Part shown: positions 1 to 8,815 of the stretch, in pieces
Position numbering within the stretch: the first letter of the stretch is position 1
How the letters are laid out: every line of letters begins with the position of its first letter
Assembly (NCBI RefSeq): GCF_001611795.1
Contig: NZ_CP015098.1
Coordinates: forward strand, 5,518,001-5,582,000
Direction of reading: 5' to 3'
DNA: 64,000 nucleotides
Source: Streptomyces qaidamensis
GTDB lineage: Bacteria > Actinomycetota > Actinomycetes > Streptomycetales > Streptomycetaceae
Made by a program: the position numbers and the translations under genes
The notes under the pieces: generated by a model
What the model was told of the DNA's origin: nothing
The model's database searches: none
What the model saw: only the letters and a program-made list of their open reading frames with translations

Positions 1-1
1 G

Positions 2-421
2 ATGCTCCAGGTCTTCCGCGACACGGGCTACACACCGCCGGTGCCGCCGGCCGGGTCCGATTCGTCGCCGACGACCGGGGGCGTACCGCGCCGACCGCCG
101 CAGGATTCCGTCGGAGGGCAACCATCCGGGCCGCCGGCTGTCCTGCCCGGTCCGGATCGGCCGGAGGAGCCCTTCCTGCGCCAGCCCACGCGGCGCGTTC
201 TCATCGCGGCGCTGCTGGTCGCCGCGATGGCGGGGGCGGGGGTGTCCGCGGCGGCGCTGCTGAGGGAGGAGGGCACCGGGGACGGCGGCCCCACGCCGAC
301 GAGTTCCGCGACGGCGACACCGAGTGCGACGACACCCAGGACGGCGACACCGAGTGCGACGACACCGAAGGCGCCGACGACCCGGCCGGTACCTCCGAAC
401 ACGCCCGCGCCCACCCCGTGA
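2..421 (+). CDS. C-terminal end of a probable membrane Ser/Thr protein kinase (partial)
   Basis: The frame is open at the left edge, so only the last 139 residues or so are visible. They form a Pro/Gly-rich linker, one membrane segment (about residues 66-87, starting VLIAALLVAAMAGAG) and an extracellular Thr/Pro/Ala-rich tail. This is the usual juxtamembrane-TM-tail end of a Streptomyces Pkn kinase, and two more kinase-type genes follow directly on the same strand. No catalytic motif lies in the visible part, so the kinase assignment rests on architecture and context; another single-pass protein is possible. Confidence 0.55.
   Translation: MLQVFRDTGYTPPVPPAGSDSSPTTGGVPRRPPQDSVGGQPSGPPAVLPGPDRPEEPFLRQPTRRVLIAALLVAAMAGAGVSAAALLREEGTGDGGPTPTSSATATPSATTPRTATPSATTPKAPTTRPVPPNTPAPTP
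311..370 (+). repeat. Two tandem 30-bp units encoding the Thr/Pro tail
   Basis: Two adjacent 30-bp copies (311-340 and 341-370) differ only in the last bases. They encode the repeated TATPSATTP segment of the extracellular tail of the partial kinase. Confidence 0.8.
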
Positions 422-529
422 CCGCCAGAGCCCCCGAATTGGCATGAATGGGGATAACAACTCCCTTGTGAAGTCACGGGTCTGTGACCGGCTCGCGTCC
501 TTTGTGGATCCGCGGGCGGTTGGCGCGAT

Positions 530-2206
530 ATGGATGAACCCATGAGCAGCAACGGGGGAGCCCGATCCGGGGCCGACGAGCCGACGAGTTTTGTACTGCA
601 ACCGCCGAACCGGCAGGCGCCGGTGCCGGGCAATCCCTATGCGACGCCGGCCGCGTCACCCACCCAGGTCGTGCCGTTCCAGTCGGCCCAGTCGGCCCAG
701 GCGCCCGGGGACCCCGGTGCCGGGCGGCTCATCGCCGGGCGCTACCGGCTGCTGGCCAAGCTCGGGCATGGCGGCATGGGCACGGTGTGGCGGGCCAAGG
801 ACGAGACGGTGGACCGGGAGGTCGCCGTCAAGGAACCCCGCGTCCCAGAACATCTTCCCGAACGCGAACGCTCCAACGCCTTCGAGCGAATGCGCCGCGA
901 AGCCCGGGCGGCGGCCCGGCTCGACCACCCGGCGGTGGTCGACGTGCACGACGTCGCGGTCGTGGAGGACCAGCCCTGGATCGTGATGGAGCTGGTGCGG
1001 GGCCGCTCGCTGGGCGACGCGCTCCAGGAGGGCACCCTGTCCGCGCGCGAGGCCGCCCGGATCGGCCTGGAGGTGCTCGGCGCGCTGGAGGCCGCGCACG
1101 CGGCGGGCATCCTGCACCGTGACGTGAAACCGGACAACGTGCTGCTCGGCCGCTACGACCGGGTCGTCCTCACGGACTTCGGGATCGCCCAGATCGAGGG
1201 CGAGACCAACCTGACCGACACGGGCGGTTTCGTCGGCTCGCCCGAATACATCGCGCCCGAGCGCGTACTGGGGCAGCGCCCGGGCCCGGCCAGCGACCTG
1301 TGGTCCCTCGGTGTGGTGCTCTACGCGGCGACGGAGGGCGTTTCGCCGTTCCGCCGCAGCAACACCCCGGCCACGCTCCAGTCCGTACTCAACGCCACGC
1401 CCGCGCCCCCGGCCTCCGCCCCGGGCCCGCTCGCCGAGGCCATCAACGGACTGCTGGACAAGGACCCGGCCCGCCGCCCGAACGCCGCGCAGGTGCGGGC
1501 CCTGCTGGAGGCGGCCGCGAACCCGCCCGTCGCCCGGCCCACACAGGCCATGCGGGCCACGGACCGGGGCGCCGGCGGCCCCGGCGTCCGGTTCGGCCGG
1601 AAGGCCTGGATGGGACTGGGCGCCGCGGTCGTCGCGGCGGCGGTGACGGCGTACCTGGTGATCGCGGAGCCGTTCGCCGGCCCGCTGCCCGAGGGCTGGG
1701 AGATCAAGCAGGAGAAGGACCTCGCCGCCTCGCTCGCCGTCCCCGCCGAGTACCAGCGGACCGTGCCCGACCGGAAGTCCGACCAGGACCACTGGGTCAC
1801 GTACAGCGACTGGAGCGGCAGCGTCTGGATCCGCCTGAGCCTGGAGAAGAAGGCCGAGGACACCGGCGGCAACATCGCGGGCTCCGCGGCCGCCGAGATG
1901 TACGACGACGACACCCGGTTCAAGGAGAGCGGCAGTTACGAGCTGGACATGGACGAGGGACCGAAGAAGACGGAGCCCGGGACGACCACGTACCGGGACA
2001 GGAAGGCCGCCCGGAACACCGTCCCCTTCACGACCGACGACAGCGAGAACCCACGCCCCCGGGAGTGCCAGATCTTCTACTACCGGACCCCCGGCGGCGA
2101 CATGTACAAACTCACCGTCAGCTACCCGCGCAAGAGCGACTTCACTTCCCGCGGACGCGAGGTGGCGAGCACGGCGATCGCGAATCTGGACATCGACAAG
2201 ACCTGA
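530..2206 (+). CDS. Membrane Ser/Thr protein kinase (PknB-type)
   Basis: Hanks-type kinase that should phosphorylate Ser/Thr on cytoplasmic proteins. A disordered N-terminus (1-65) precedes the kinase domain (about 70-330). All key elements are present: glycine loop GHGGMG, VAVK lysine K101, HRDVKPDN with D198 and N203, DFG at D216, and GSPEYIAPE. A membrane segment at about 363-385 (GLGAAVVAAAVTAYLVI) leads to an extracellular domain of some 170 residues without PASTA repeats, so the sensor is unusual and unidentified. An in-frame ATG at 542 is an alternative start; neither has a clear ribosome site. The next gene shares the architecture, suggesting local duplication. Confidence 0.9.
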   Translation: MDEPMSSNGGARSGADEPTSFVLQPPNRQAPVPGNPYATPAASPTQVVPFQSAQSAQAPGDPGAGRLIAGRYRLLAKLGHGGMGTVWRAKDETVDREVAVKEPRVPEHLPERERSNAFERMRREARAAARLDHPAVVDVHDVAVVEDQPWIVMELVRGRSLGDALQEGTLSAREAARIGLEVLGALEAAHAAGILHRDVKPDNVLLGRYDRVVLTDFGIAQIEGETNLTDTGGFVGSPEYIAPERVLGQRPGPASDLWSLGVVLYAATEGVSPFRRSNTPATLQSVLNATPAPPASAPGPLAEAINGLLDKDPARRPNAAQVRALLEAAANPPVARPTQAMRATDRGAGGPGVRFGRKAWMGLGAAVVAAAVTAYLVIAEPFAGPLPEGWEIKQEKDLAASLAVPAEYQRTVPDRKSDQDHWVTYSDWSGSVWIRLSLEKKAEDTGGNIAGSAAAEMYDDDTRFKESGSYELDMDEGPKKTEPGTTTYRDRKAARNTVPFTTDDSENPRPRECQIFYYRTPGGDMYKLTVSYPRKSDFTSRGREVASTAIANLDIDKT

Positions 2207-2277
2207 TTACGCCCCTGCAACTCAACCGGAAACGACCCGCGTCGACAAGGACGCACCCCGCGGGGTACTGATGGGGC

Positions 2278-3954
2278 ATGAGCAACGACGGGGGCGGGAC
2301 GGACGACGCCCAGGGCCGGCTGATCGGCGGGCGCTACCGGCTGGTCGAGCGCATCGGCTCCGGCGGCACGGGCACCGTCTGGCGGGCCCTCGACGAACTC
2401 ACGCAGCGTGAAGTCGCCGTCAGGCAACCGCGGTTGCCGGGCGACCCGCAGGGCGGGAGGCACCGGCGGGCGGCCCACCGGCTCCACCGCGAGGCACGGG
2501 CCGCAGCCCGCGTCGACCATCCCTCCGCCGTCACCATCCACGACGTGGTCGTCGAGGCGGAGCAGCGCGACGAACACCCGGGTCCCGTGGGCCCCGACGA
2601 ACTCGACGCGGCCGAGGCGCTCGACGGACTGCCGTGGATCGTCATGGAGCTGGTGCCCGGCGAGTCCCTCCGCGACATACTCCGGCGCGGACCGGTCGAC
2701 GTGCCCGAAGCCGCCCGGATCGGACTCGCCGTGCTCGGTGCCCTGCGTGCCGCGCACGCGGTCGGCATCGTGCACCGGGACGTGAAGCCCGCCCATGTAC
2801 TGCTCGGCCCGCACCGGCGCGTCGTCGTCACGGACTTCGGCATCGCCCATGTGCAGGGCGAGAACCTGCTCACCGCGAGCGGGGAGACCGCCGCCGGCCC
2901 GCCGGAGTTCGTCGCCCCCGAGCGGATGTCCGGCCGCATCGCCGGGCCCGCCTCCGACCTGTGGTCCCTGGGTGCCCTGTTGTACACGGCCGTCGAAGGC
3001 ACATCCCCGTTCCTCCGAAGCACGCCGGAGGCCACGCTCGCCGCGCTCCTCGCCGCCGAGCCGCCCGAGCCGACTCGGGCCGGATCCCTCGGGCCGCTGA
3101 TCGCACGGCTGCTGGTGCCGGACCCCGATCAGCGGCCGGACGCCGAGGAGGTCGCGAAGGAACTGGAGGCGGTGGCGGGGCCCGCGCCGGCCGAGGCCGC
3201 AGCGCGGACGGCCGAGCATCCACGGAAGCCGGACGACCGGACCGCAGCCCGGCCCGGCCCGGTGCCCGCCGCCGTGTCCACAACCGGGCTCGCCGTGCCT
3301 GCCGTCCAGCCCGCCCCTGCCCCCGCCTCCGCCGCCCCACCCATCCATGACACGCAGCAGCACCCCCTACCCCCCAAACGCCAGAGCCTCCTCCGCCCCG
3401 GCCCCCTCGCCCTGCTCTCCGCGCTGCTCGCCGGCGGCATAGGCGCCGTCACGCAGCTCGCCGAGACCAGCAGCGCGGAGAGCGCCGGGCAGGCCGCCGA
3501 CGCGACCGACGTCTGGAGCCCGCACCCCGAGCCGGACATGGCGGCCGTTCTCCATCTGCCGCGCCACTACCGCCCGCTCGACCGGACCGGCAGTGCGGCC
3601 GACCAGCCCCGCACGGTGCTCTACGGCGACGGGCCGACCGGCACCATCCGGGTCCGTCTCCTCTTCTGGGACAGGGCTCCGGCCTCCCCGGCGGACCAGG
3701 CCGTCAAGACGGAGGAAACCGGGGGAGAGACCCGGTACACCCGCACCAGCGTCCAGGGCCACGAAGCCAGCCTCGCCGACACCGCGTACCGCCGGGGCGA
3801 GACCCCTCGGCGGCTCATGCGGCTGGTCATCCGCACCGATGACGACCGCATGTACGAACTGCGCGTCGACATGCCCAAGGGCACGCCCGAGGAGGAAGAG
3901 GGCACCTCGGTGTTCGAGGGGGCCCGGGACCGGCTCGGGATCGTAAAAGGCTGA
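2278..3954 (+). CDS. Kinase-like membrane protein, probable pseudokinase
   Basis: Same length (558 residues) and layout as the upstream kinase: kinase fold (about 15-275), Pro/Ala-rich linker, one membrane segment (about 385-405) and an extracellular domain resembling the neighbour's. Two catalytic positions are changed. The ATP-anchoring VAVK lysine is Arg (VAVRQ, R49), and the Mg-binding Asn of HRDxKxxN is His (HRDVKPAH, H173). The glycine loop GSGGTG, D168, DFG (D186) and APE remain. In known kinases K-to-R usually abolishes activity, so I infer a catalytically dead or very weak paralogue, perhaps scaffolding or regulating the adjacent kinase. A 71-bp gap separates the two. Confidence 0.85.
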   Translation: MSNDGGGTDDAQGRLIGGRYRLVERIGSGGTGTVWRALDELTQREVAVRQPRLPGDPQGGRHRRAAHRLHREARAAARVDHPSAVTIHDVVVEAEQRDEHPGPVGPDELDAAEALDGLPWIVMELVPGESLRDILRRGPVDVPEAARIGLAVLGALRAAHAVGIVHRDVKPAHVLLGPHRRVVVTDFGIAHVQGENLLTASGETAAGPPEFVAPERMSGRIAGPASDLWSLGALLYTAVEGTSPFLRSTPEATLAALLAAEPPEPTRAGSLGPLIARLLVPDPDQRPDAEEVAKELEAVAGPAPAEAAARTAEHPRKPDDRTAARPGPVPAAVSTTGLAVPAVQPAPAPASAAPPIHDTQQHPLPPKRQSLLRPGPLALLSALLAGGIGAVTQLAETSSAESAGQAADATDVWSPHPEPDMAAVLHLPRHYRPLDRTGSAADQPRTVLYGDGPTGTIRVRLLFWDRAPASPADQAVKTEETGGETRYTRTSVQGHEASLADTAYRRGETPRRLMRLVIRTDDDRMYELRVDMPKGTPEEEEGTSVFEGARDRLGIVKG

Positions 3955-4044
3955 ATCACACGCGCCGGTCACCCACCACGTCCTGATCAGCGCGTTTGTT
4001 GCCAGCAGTCACTGGCGGCGTGTGTGCACTCGGTGAAGCCGTAT

Positions 4045-4056
4045 TACCGACGGGTA
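4045..4056. promoter_or_regulatory. Possible operator dyad upstream of gabD2
   Basis: A short perfect inverted repeat, TACC-GACG-GGTA, lies 35 bp upstream of the gabD2 start codon. Its size and place fit a repressor operator, but no regulator is known from this window. Confidence 0.3.
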
Positions 4057-4090
4057 CCCAAAGGCTCCGTCCCGGCATACCCTGCGCCTC

Positions 4091-5728
4091 ATGACGGACG
4101 CGCAGGCCGCCGAGAAGACGGCAGAGACCGGCACGGCACAGACCGGCACGAACCCCCTCGCCCCCGCCCCGGAGGGCGCCCGCACCGCCGCGGACGTGGT
4201 CACGCCGGAGCTGGTCGCCCAGCTCGCCAAGGGTGTGGCCGGTTCCGGCCGGACCGCCAACCACACGCCGTTCACCGGCGAGAAGCTGGCGGACCTCCCG
4301 GAGTCGACGCCCGAGGACGTGGCGGAGGCCTTCGAACGGGCCCGCGCCGCCCAGGCCGTGTGGGCCCAGACCCCCGTACGGCAGCGCGCCGCCGTCCTGT
4401 TGCGCTTCCACGACCTGGTGCTGGAGCGCCAGGCCGAGGTGCTCGACCTCATCCAGCTGGAGACCGGCAAGGCCCGGCTGCACGCCCACGAGGAGGTCCA
4501 GGCCGTCGCGGTCGCCGCCCGGCACTACGGCCGCAAGGCGCCCGCCTACCTGCGGCCCAAGCGGCACGCCGGCGCCATGCCGACCCTCACGAAGGTCACC
4601 GAACTGCGCCACCCGCGCGGTGTCGTGGGCCAGATCGCCCCCTGGAACTACCCCCTGGAGCTGTCGGTCGGCGACGCGCTCCCGGCCTTCGTCGCCGGCA
4701 ACGCCGTCGTCATGAAGCCGGACACCGAGACCTGCCTGACCGCCCTGTGGGCCCGTGACCTGCTCATCGAGGCCGGGCTGCCCGCCGACGTCTTCCAGGT
4801 CGTCCTCGGCGACGGCCCCGTCGTCGGCCCCGAGGTCGTCCGGCACGCCGACTACGTCTCCTTCACCGGCTCCACCCGCACCGGCCGCGAGGTCGCCCAG
4901 GGTGCCGCCGCGCGGCTCGTCGGCGTCTCCCTCGAACTCGGCGGCAAGAACGCCATGCTGGTGCTGGAGGACGCCGACATCGAGAAGGCCGCGGCCGGAG
5001 CGGTCCGCGCCTGCTTCTCCTCCGCCGGCCAGCTCTGCATCTCCATCGAGCGGCTCTTCGTCCACGAGTCGATCGCGGACGCCTTCCTGGAGCGCTTCGC
5101 CGCCCGGACGAAGGCCATACGCCTGGGCACCTCCCTGGCGTACGGCGCCGACATGGGCTCCCTGGTCGGTGAACGCCAGCTGGAAACGGTCACGCGCCAC
5201 GTCGAGGAAGCCGTCGCCAAGGGCGCGAAGGTCGTCGCGGGCGGTGTCGCGCGCCCGGACATCGGCCCCTACTTCTTCGAGCCCACGATCCTCGACGGGG
5301 TCGCCACGGACATGTCCGTCTGCGGTGAGGAGACCTTCGGCCCGGTCGTGTCGGTCTACCGCTTCACCGACGAGGACGAGGTCATCGAGCGCGCCAACGC
5401 CACGGCGTACGGCCTCAACTCCTCGGTCTGGACGAAGAACGGCCGCCGCGGCCAGGAGGTCGCCGCCCGCCTGCGCACCGGCACGGTCAACATCAACGAG
5501 GGCTACGCCCCCGCCTACGGCAGCGTCCAGTCCCCGATGGGCGGCATGAAGGACTCGGGCCTCGGCCGCCGCCACGGCTCCGAGGGCATCCTCAAGTACA
5601 CCGAGGCCCAGACGGTCGCCCACCAGCGGGTGCTCCCCATGGCCCCCTCGCTGGGCATGGACGACGAGAAGTACGCCCAGTTCATGAGCCGCAGCCTCCG
5701 CCTGATGAAGGCGTTCAGGTTCCGGTAG
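4091..5728 (+). CDS. gabD2: Succinate-semialdehyde dehydrogenase, NADP-type
   Basis: Aldehyde dehydrogenase superfamily enzyme that oxidises succinate semialdehyde to succinate, feeding GABA carbon into the TCA cycle in the cytoplasm. The fold is full length (545 residues). Visible catalytic parts are PWNYP (N186), the general base Glu in LELGGKN (E282) and the nucleophile Cys in SAGQLCISIE (C316). SAGQLCISIER and the RRHGPEG/KYTE-type C-terminus match mycobacterial GabD2 more than E. coli GabD. A GMC oxidoreductase starts 36 bp downstream on the same strand, probably co-transcribed, so the physiological aldehyde could be different. Confidence 0.85.
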   Translation: MTDAQAAEKTAETGTAQTGTNPLAPAPEGARTAADVVTPELVAQLAKGVAGSGRTANHTPFTGEKLADLPESTPEDVAEAFERARAAQAVWAQTPVRQRAAVLLRFHDLVLERQAEVLDLIQLETGKARLHAHEEVQAVAVAARHYGRKAPAYLRPKRHAGAMPTLTKVTELRHPRGVVGQIAPWNYPLELSVGDALPAFVAGNAVVMKPDTETCLTALWARDLLIEAGLPADVFQVVLGDGPVVGPEVVRHADYVSFTGSTRTGREVAQGAAARLVGVSLELGGKNAMLVLEDADIEKAAAGAVRACFSSAGQLCISIERLFVHESIADAFLERFAARTKAIRLGTSLAYGADMGSLVGERQLETVTRHVEEAVAKGAKVVAGGVARPDIGPYFFEPTILDGVATDMSVCGEETFGPVVSVYRFTDEDEVIERANATAYGLNSSVWTKNGRRGQEVAARLRTGTVNINEGYAPAYGSVQSPMGGMKDSGLGRRHGSEGILKYTEAQTVAHQRVLPMAPSLGMDDEKYAQFMSRSLRLMKAFRFR

Positions 5729-5764
5729 ACCACCCGCACTGCACACTCGAAGGGGAGACGGCAC

Positions 5765-7552
5765 GTGCCTCAGGACGCTTACGACTACGACGTCATCGTC
5801 GTGGGTTCCGGATTCGGCGGCTCGGTGACCGCCCTGCGCCTCACCGAGAAGGGCTACCGCGTAGGCGTCCTGGAGGCCGGCCGGCGCTTCACCCGCGAGA
5901 CCCTCCCCAAGAACTCCTGGGACCTCAAGAACTACCTCTGGGCCCCGAAGCTCGGCATGTACGGCATCCAGCGCATCCACCTCCTGGGCAACGTCATGGT
6001 CCTGGCCGGGGCGGGCGTCGGCGGCGGCTCCCTCAACTACGCCAACACCCTCTACGTCCCGCCGAAGCCGTTCTTCGAGGACCCCCAGTGGCGTGACATC
6101 ACCAACTGGCAGGAGGAGCTGAAGCCGTACTACGACCAGGCCCGCCGCATGCTGGGCGTACGGCTCAACCCGACCATGACGCCCTCGGACGTCCATCTGA
6201 AGGCCGCCGCGGAGCGGATGGGCTGCGGCGACTCCTTCCACATGGCTCCGGTCGGCGTCTTCTTCGGCGACGGCGAGGACGCCGACGGCACGGTGCAGGC
6301 CAAGCCCGGCCAGGAGGTGCCCGACCCGTACTTCGGCGGCGCGGGCCCGTCCCGCAGGGCCTGCGCGGAGTGCGGCGAGTGCATGACCGGCTGCCGTCAT
6401 GGCGCGAAGAACACCCTCAACGAGAACTACCTGCACCTCGCCGAGAAGGCCGGGGCGGTCGTCCACCCCATGACGACGGTCGTGTCGCTCACCGACGACT
6501 CGCGCGGCGGCTACGCCGTCGCCACCCTGCCCACCGACGACCGCGGCAAGAAGAAGGGCCGCACCTTCACGGCCCGCCGGGTCGTCCTCGCGGCAGGCAC
6601 CTACGGCACGCAGACCCTGCTGCACCGCATGAAGGCGGGCGGCCAGCTGCCGCACCTCTCCGACAAGCTGGGGGAGCTGACCCGCACCAACTCCGAGGCC
6701 CTGGTAGGCGCCCAGACCGACGACCGGCGCTACCGCAAGGCGCACGGCGCGCCCAAGGCCGACTTCACGCGGGGCGTGGCCATCACGTCCTCCATCCACC
6801 CGGACGCGAACACCCACATCGAGCCGGTCCGCTACGGCAAGGGCTCCAACTCGATGGGCGGCCTGTCCATCCTCCAGGTCCCCTACGCCGGGACGAACTC
6901 GGGCGCCTCGCGGGTCCTGGGCTTCCTCGCCAACGCCGCGAAGCACCCGCTGCTGGTGCTGCGCTCCCTGTCGAACCGCCGCTGGTCGGAGCGGACCATC
7001 ATCGGCCTGGTGATGCAGTCGCTGGACAACTCCCTGACGACCTACGTGAAACCGTCGGGTGTCGGCCGCGGCCTGCTCACCGCCCGCCAGGGCCACGGCG
7101 CCCCCAACCCCAAGCAGATCAAGGCCGCGACGGAGAGCGCGTCGGCGCTCGCCGCCGAGATCAACGGCTTCGCGGGCTCCAACGTCGGCGAACTGATGGG
7201 CACCCCGCTCACGGCCCACTTTCTCGGCGGCTGCCCCATCGGCGACTCCCGAGAGTCCGGCGTGATCGACCCGTACCACCGCCTCTACGGCCACCCCGGC
7301 ATCTCCGTCGTCGATGGCGCCGCGGTCTCCGCCAACCTGGGCGTCAACCCGTCCCTCACCATCACCGCCCAGGCCGAGCGGGCGATGTCGTACTGGCCCA
7401 ACAAGGGCGAGCCCGACCCCCGCCCCCAGCAGGGCACGGCCTACGAGCGGCTCCAGCCGGTCGAGCCGAAGTCCCCGGCGGTTCCGGCGGAGGCGTTCGG
7501 CGCGCTGCGGCTGCCGTTCCTCGGCATGCCGGCCGTACCGCCGAAGAACTGA
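5765..7552 (+). CDS. GMC-family FAD oxidoreductase (cholesterol-oxidase-like)
   Basis: FAD-dependent alcohol or sterol oxidoreductase of 595 residues. The N-terminal dinucleotide fold is clear (VIVVGSGFGGSVTALRL, about residues 10-26). A GAGVGGGSLNYAN flavin segment and a C-terminal HFLGGCPIGDS / NLGVNPSLTITA block are typical of the cholesterol-oxidase branch of GMC enzymes. A four-Cys cluster near residue 200 (CAECGECMTGCRHG) is also conserved in that branch. There is no signal peptide, so it is probably cytoplasmic, unlike secreted ChoA. The GTG start has a good site (AAGGGGAGA). It follows gabD2 closely; the substrate cannot be read from sequence. Confidence 0.85.
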   Translation: MPQDAYDYDVIVVGSGFGGSVTALRLTEKGYRVGVLEAGRRFTRETLPKNSWDLKNYLWAPKLGMYGIQRIHLLGNVMVLAGAGVGGGSLNYANTLYVPPKPFFEDPQWRDITNWQEELKPYYDQARRMLGVRLNPTMTPSDVHLKAAAERMGCGDSFHMAPVGVFFGDGEDADGTVQAKPGQEVPDPYFGGAGPSRRACAECGECMTGCRHGAKNTLNENYLHLAEKAGAVVHPMTTVVSLTDDSRGGYAVATLPTDDRGKKKGRTFTARRVVLAAGTYGTQTLLHRMKAGGQLPHLSDKLGELTRTNSEALVGAQTDDRRYRKAHGAPKADFTRGVAITSSIHPDANTHIEPVRYGKGSNSMGGLSILQVPYAGTNSGASRVLGFLANAAKHPLLVLRSLSNRRWSERTIIGLVMQSLDNSLTTYVKPSGVGRGLLTARQGHGAPNPKQIKAATESASALAAEINGFAGSNVGELMGTPLTAHFLGGCPIGDSRESGVIDPYHRLYGHPGISVVDGAAVSANLGVNPSLTITAQAERAMSYWPNKGEPDPRPQQGTAYERLQPVEPKSPAVPAEAFGALRLPFLGMPAVPPKN

Positions 7553-7566
7553 GCGACCCGGCACAA

Positions 7567-7612
7567 CAGAAGAGGGACCTGCGCCCCCCTCCGAGCGCAG
7601 GTCCCTCTTCTG
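7567..7612. terminator. Bidirectional terminator between convergent genes
   Basis: Perfect 18-bp stem (7567-7584 with 7595-7612) around a 10-nt loop, placed between the converging oxidoreductase and LAETG-protein genes. Confidence 0.9.
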
Positions 7613-7643
7613 CTTGGTGCTGCGGCCCGTCGGCCGCTATGGC

Positions 7644-8627
7644 TTACGCCTGCACGCCGGCCTTACGGCGACGGACGACGAAGATCGCGCCGGCACCGGC
7701 GACGACCGCGGCACCGCCGACCAGGCCGATCATCGGCAGGGCGGAGCTGGAGCCGGTCTCGGCGAGGCTGCCGGTGACCTCCGGCGTGTTGCCGCTCGGC
7801 TTCTCGTCGGTGACGGGCGCCTTGCCGCCTTCCTGCGGCTTGGTGCCACCGGTGTCCGTACCGGCCGAGACGATCTGGAACTTGTACGAGACGTCGCCGA
7901 AGCCGACGCACTCGGCGTCGTTGTCACCGTAGATCGTCGCGCCGAGCGAGAAGCCGGAGCCGACCGGGGCGGACTTGCTGACGTTGAGGCGCAGCGGGAT
8001 GTTGACCTCGTAGTCGGGCTTCAGCTCGTCGGTGTAGCCGACGTAACCGACCGCGTAGCCGCCCTCGTTGAGGTCGACCCAGATCTTGTCCTGGGGGTCC
8101 CAGGCCTGGAGCTGGACCTGCTTGCTGGAGAACAGCTCCTCGCCGTTCTTGTCGGGGGAGGCCCCGGCGAAGAAGTCGAGGTCGTTCAGCGTGGAGTCGG
8201 AGTTGTTGGCCACGTTGAGCGAGAACTTGTGCCAGCCGCTGCCCGCCGCGATCTTGCCGGCCAGGCCGGTGATGCTGACGTCGACCTTGGTGTCCTCACA
8301 CACGGAGGGCTCGGGGTCCGGGGACTCCGACTCCTCGGGCTCGGACGCGCTCGGCGCCGGGGAGGACTCGCTCGCGGACGCGCTCGGCGAGCTGGACGTC
8401 TCGGGAGCGGACTCGCTCACCGACGCGCTCGGAGTCGGCGTCGTCTCGGCGGGGGTGGACTCGGTCGCAGACGGCGAGCTGGACGTCTCGGGAGCGGACT
8501 CGCTCACCGACGCGCTCGGCGTGGGCGTCGTCTCGTCGGTCGCGTACGCGGCCGGTGCCGCGAGCAGTGCCACCGGGGCTATGACCGCCGTAGCGGCCGC
8601 TGCTGCCATGGCGCGGCGAAGCTTCAT
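7644..8627 (-). CDS. Secreted LAETG cell-wall-anchored surface protein
   Basis: Exported protein of 327 residues. It has a signal peptide (MKLRRAMAAAAATAVI to about residue 29, cleavage near AYA), then a Thr/Pro/Ser/Glu-rich repeat stalk (30-110) and a globular domain with two Cys (about 115-270). The end is a sorting signal: LAETG, a hydrophobic stretch and RRRK. LAXTG is the recognition pattern of class E sortases in Streptomyces, which attach chaplins and other proteins to peptidoglycan. No sortase gene lies in the window. The ATG at 8627 was chosen because a GAGG site precedes it and the signal peptide begins there, although the frame is open further upstream. Function of the globular domain is unknown. 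Confidence 0.85.
   Translation of the reverse strand: MKLRRAMAAAAATAVIAPVALLAAPAAYATDETTPTPSASVSESAPETSSSPSATESTPAETTPTPSASVSESAPETSSSPSASASESSPAPSASEPEESESPDPEPSVCEDTKVDVSITGLAGKIAAGSGWHKFSLNVANNSDSTLNDLDFFAGASPDKNGEELFSSKQVQLQAWDPQDKIWVDLNEGGYAVGYVGYTDELKPDYEVNIPLRLNVSKSAPVGSGFSLGATIYGDNDAECVGFGDVSYKFQIVSAGTDTGGTKPQEGGKAPVTDEKPSGNTPEVTGSLAETGSSSALPMIGLVGGAAVVAGAGAIFVVRRRKAGVQA
8386..8534 (-). repeat. Direct repeat in the stalk of the LAETG protein
   Basis: About 63 bp is repeated nearly identically (8386-8449 and 8472-8534), encoding the recurring TPTPSASVSESAPETSSSP stalk unit. Such repeats can change copy number by slippage. Confidence 0.7.
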
Positions 8628-8815
8628 GAAGACCTCGGAAAGTCCGGCGTACCGCGGGATGCGGCACGAACGTTGGGGGAGGCCTCCGCGTGTGGGGCGC
8701 GGGAGTGGCCCTTGGTTCGGCAGGTTTGATCCGTGAAGCCTGTGAATGGTTGTGCTGGCACTCACAGAATTCTTATGTGGGCTGAGTCACACCAATGACT
8801 CTCTGGTAAAGGCTT

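Noticed and set aside
3956..7564. 1202-codon open frame on the minus strand opposite gabD2 and the GMC oxidoreductase
   Set aside because: Antisense shadow of two well-supported genes; Arg/Gly/Val-rich composition with no motifs. High-GC DNA leaves such frames open.
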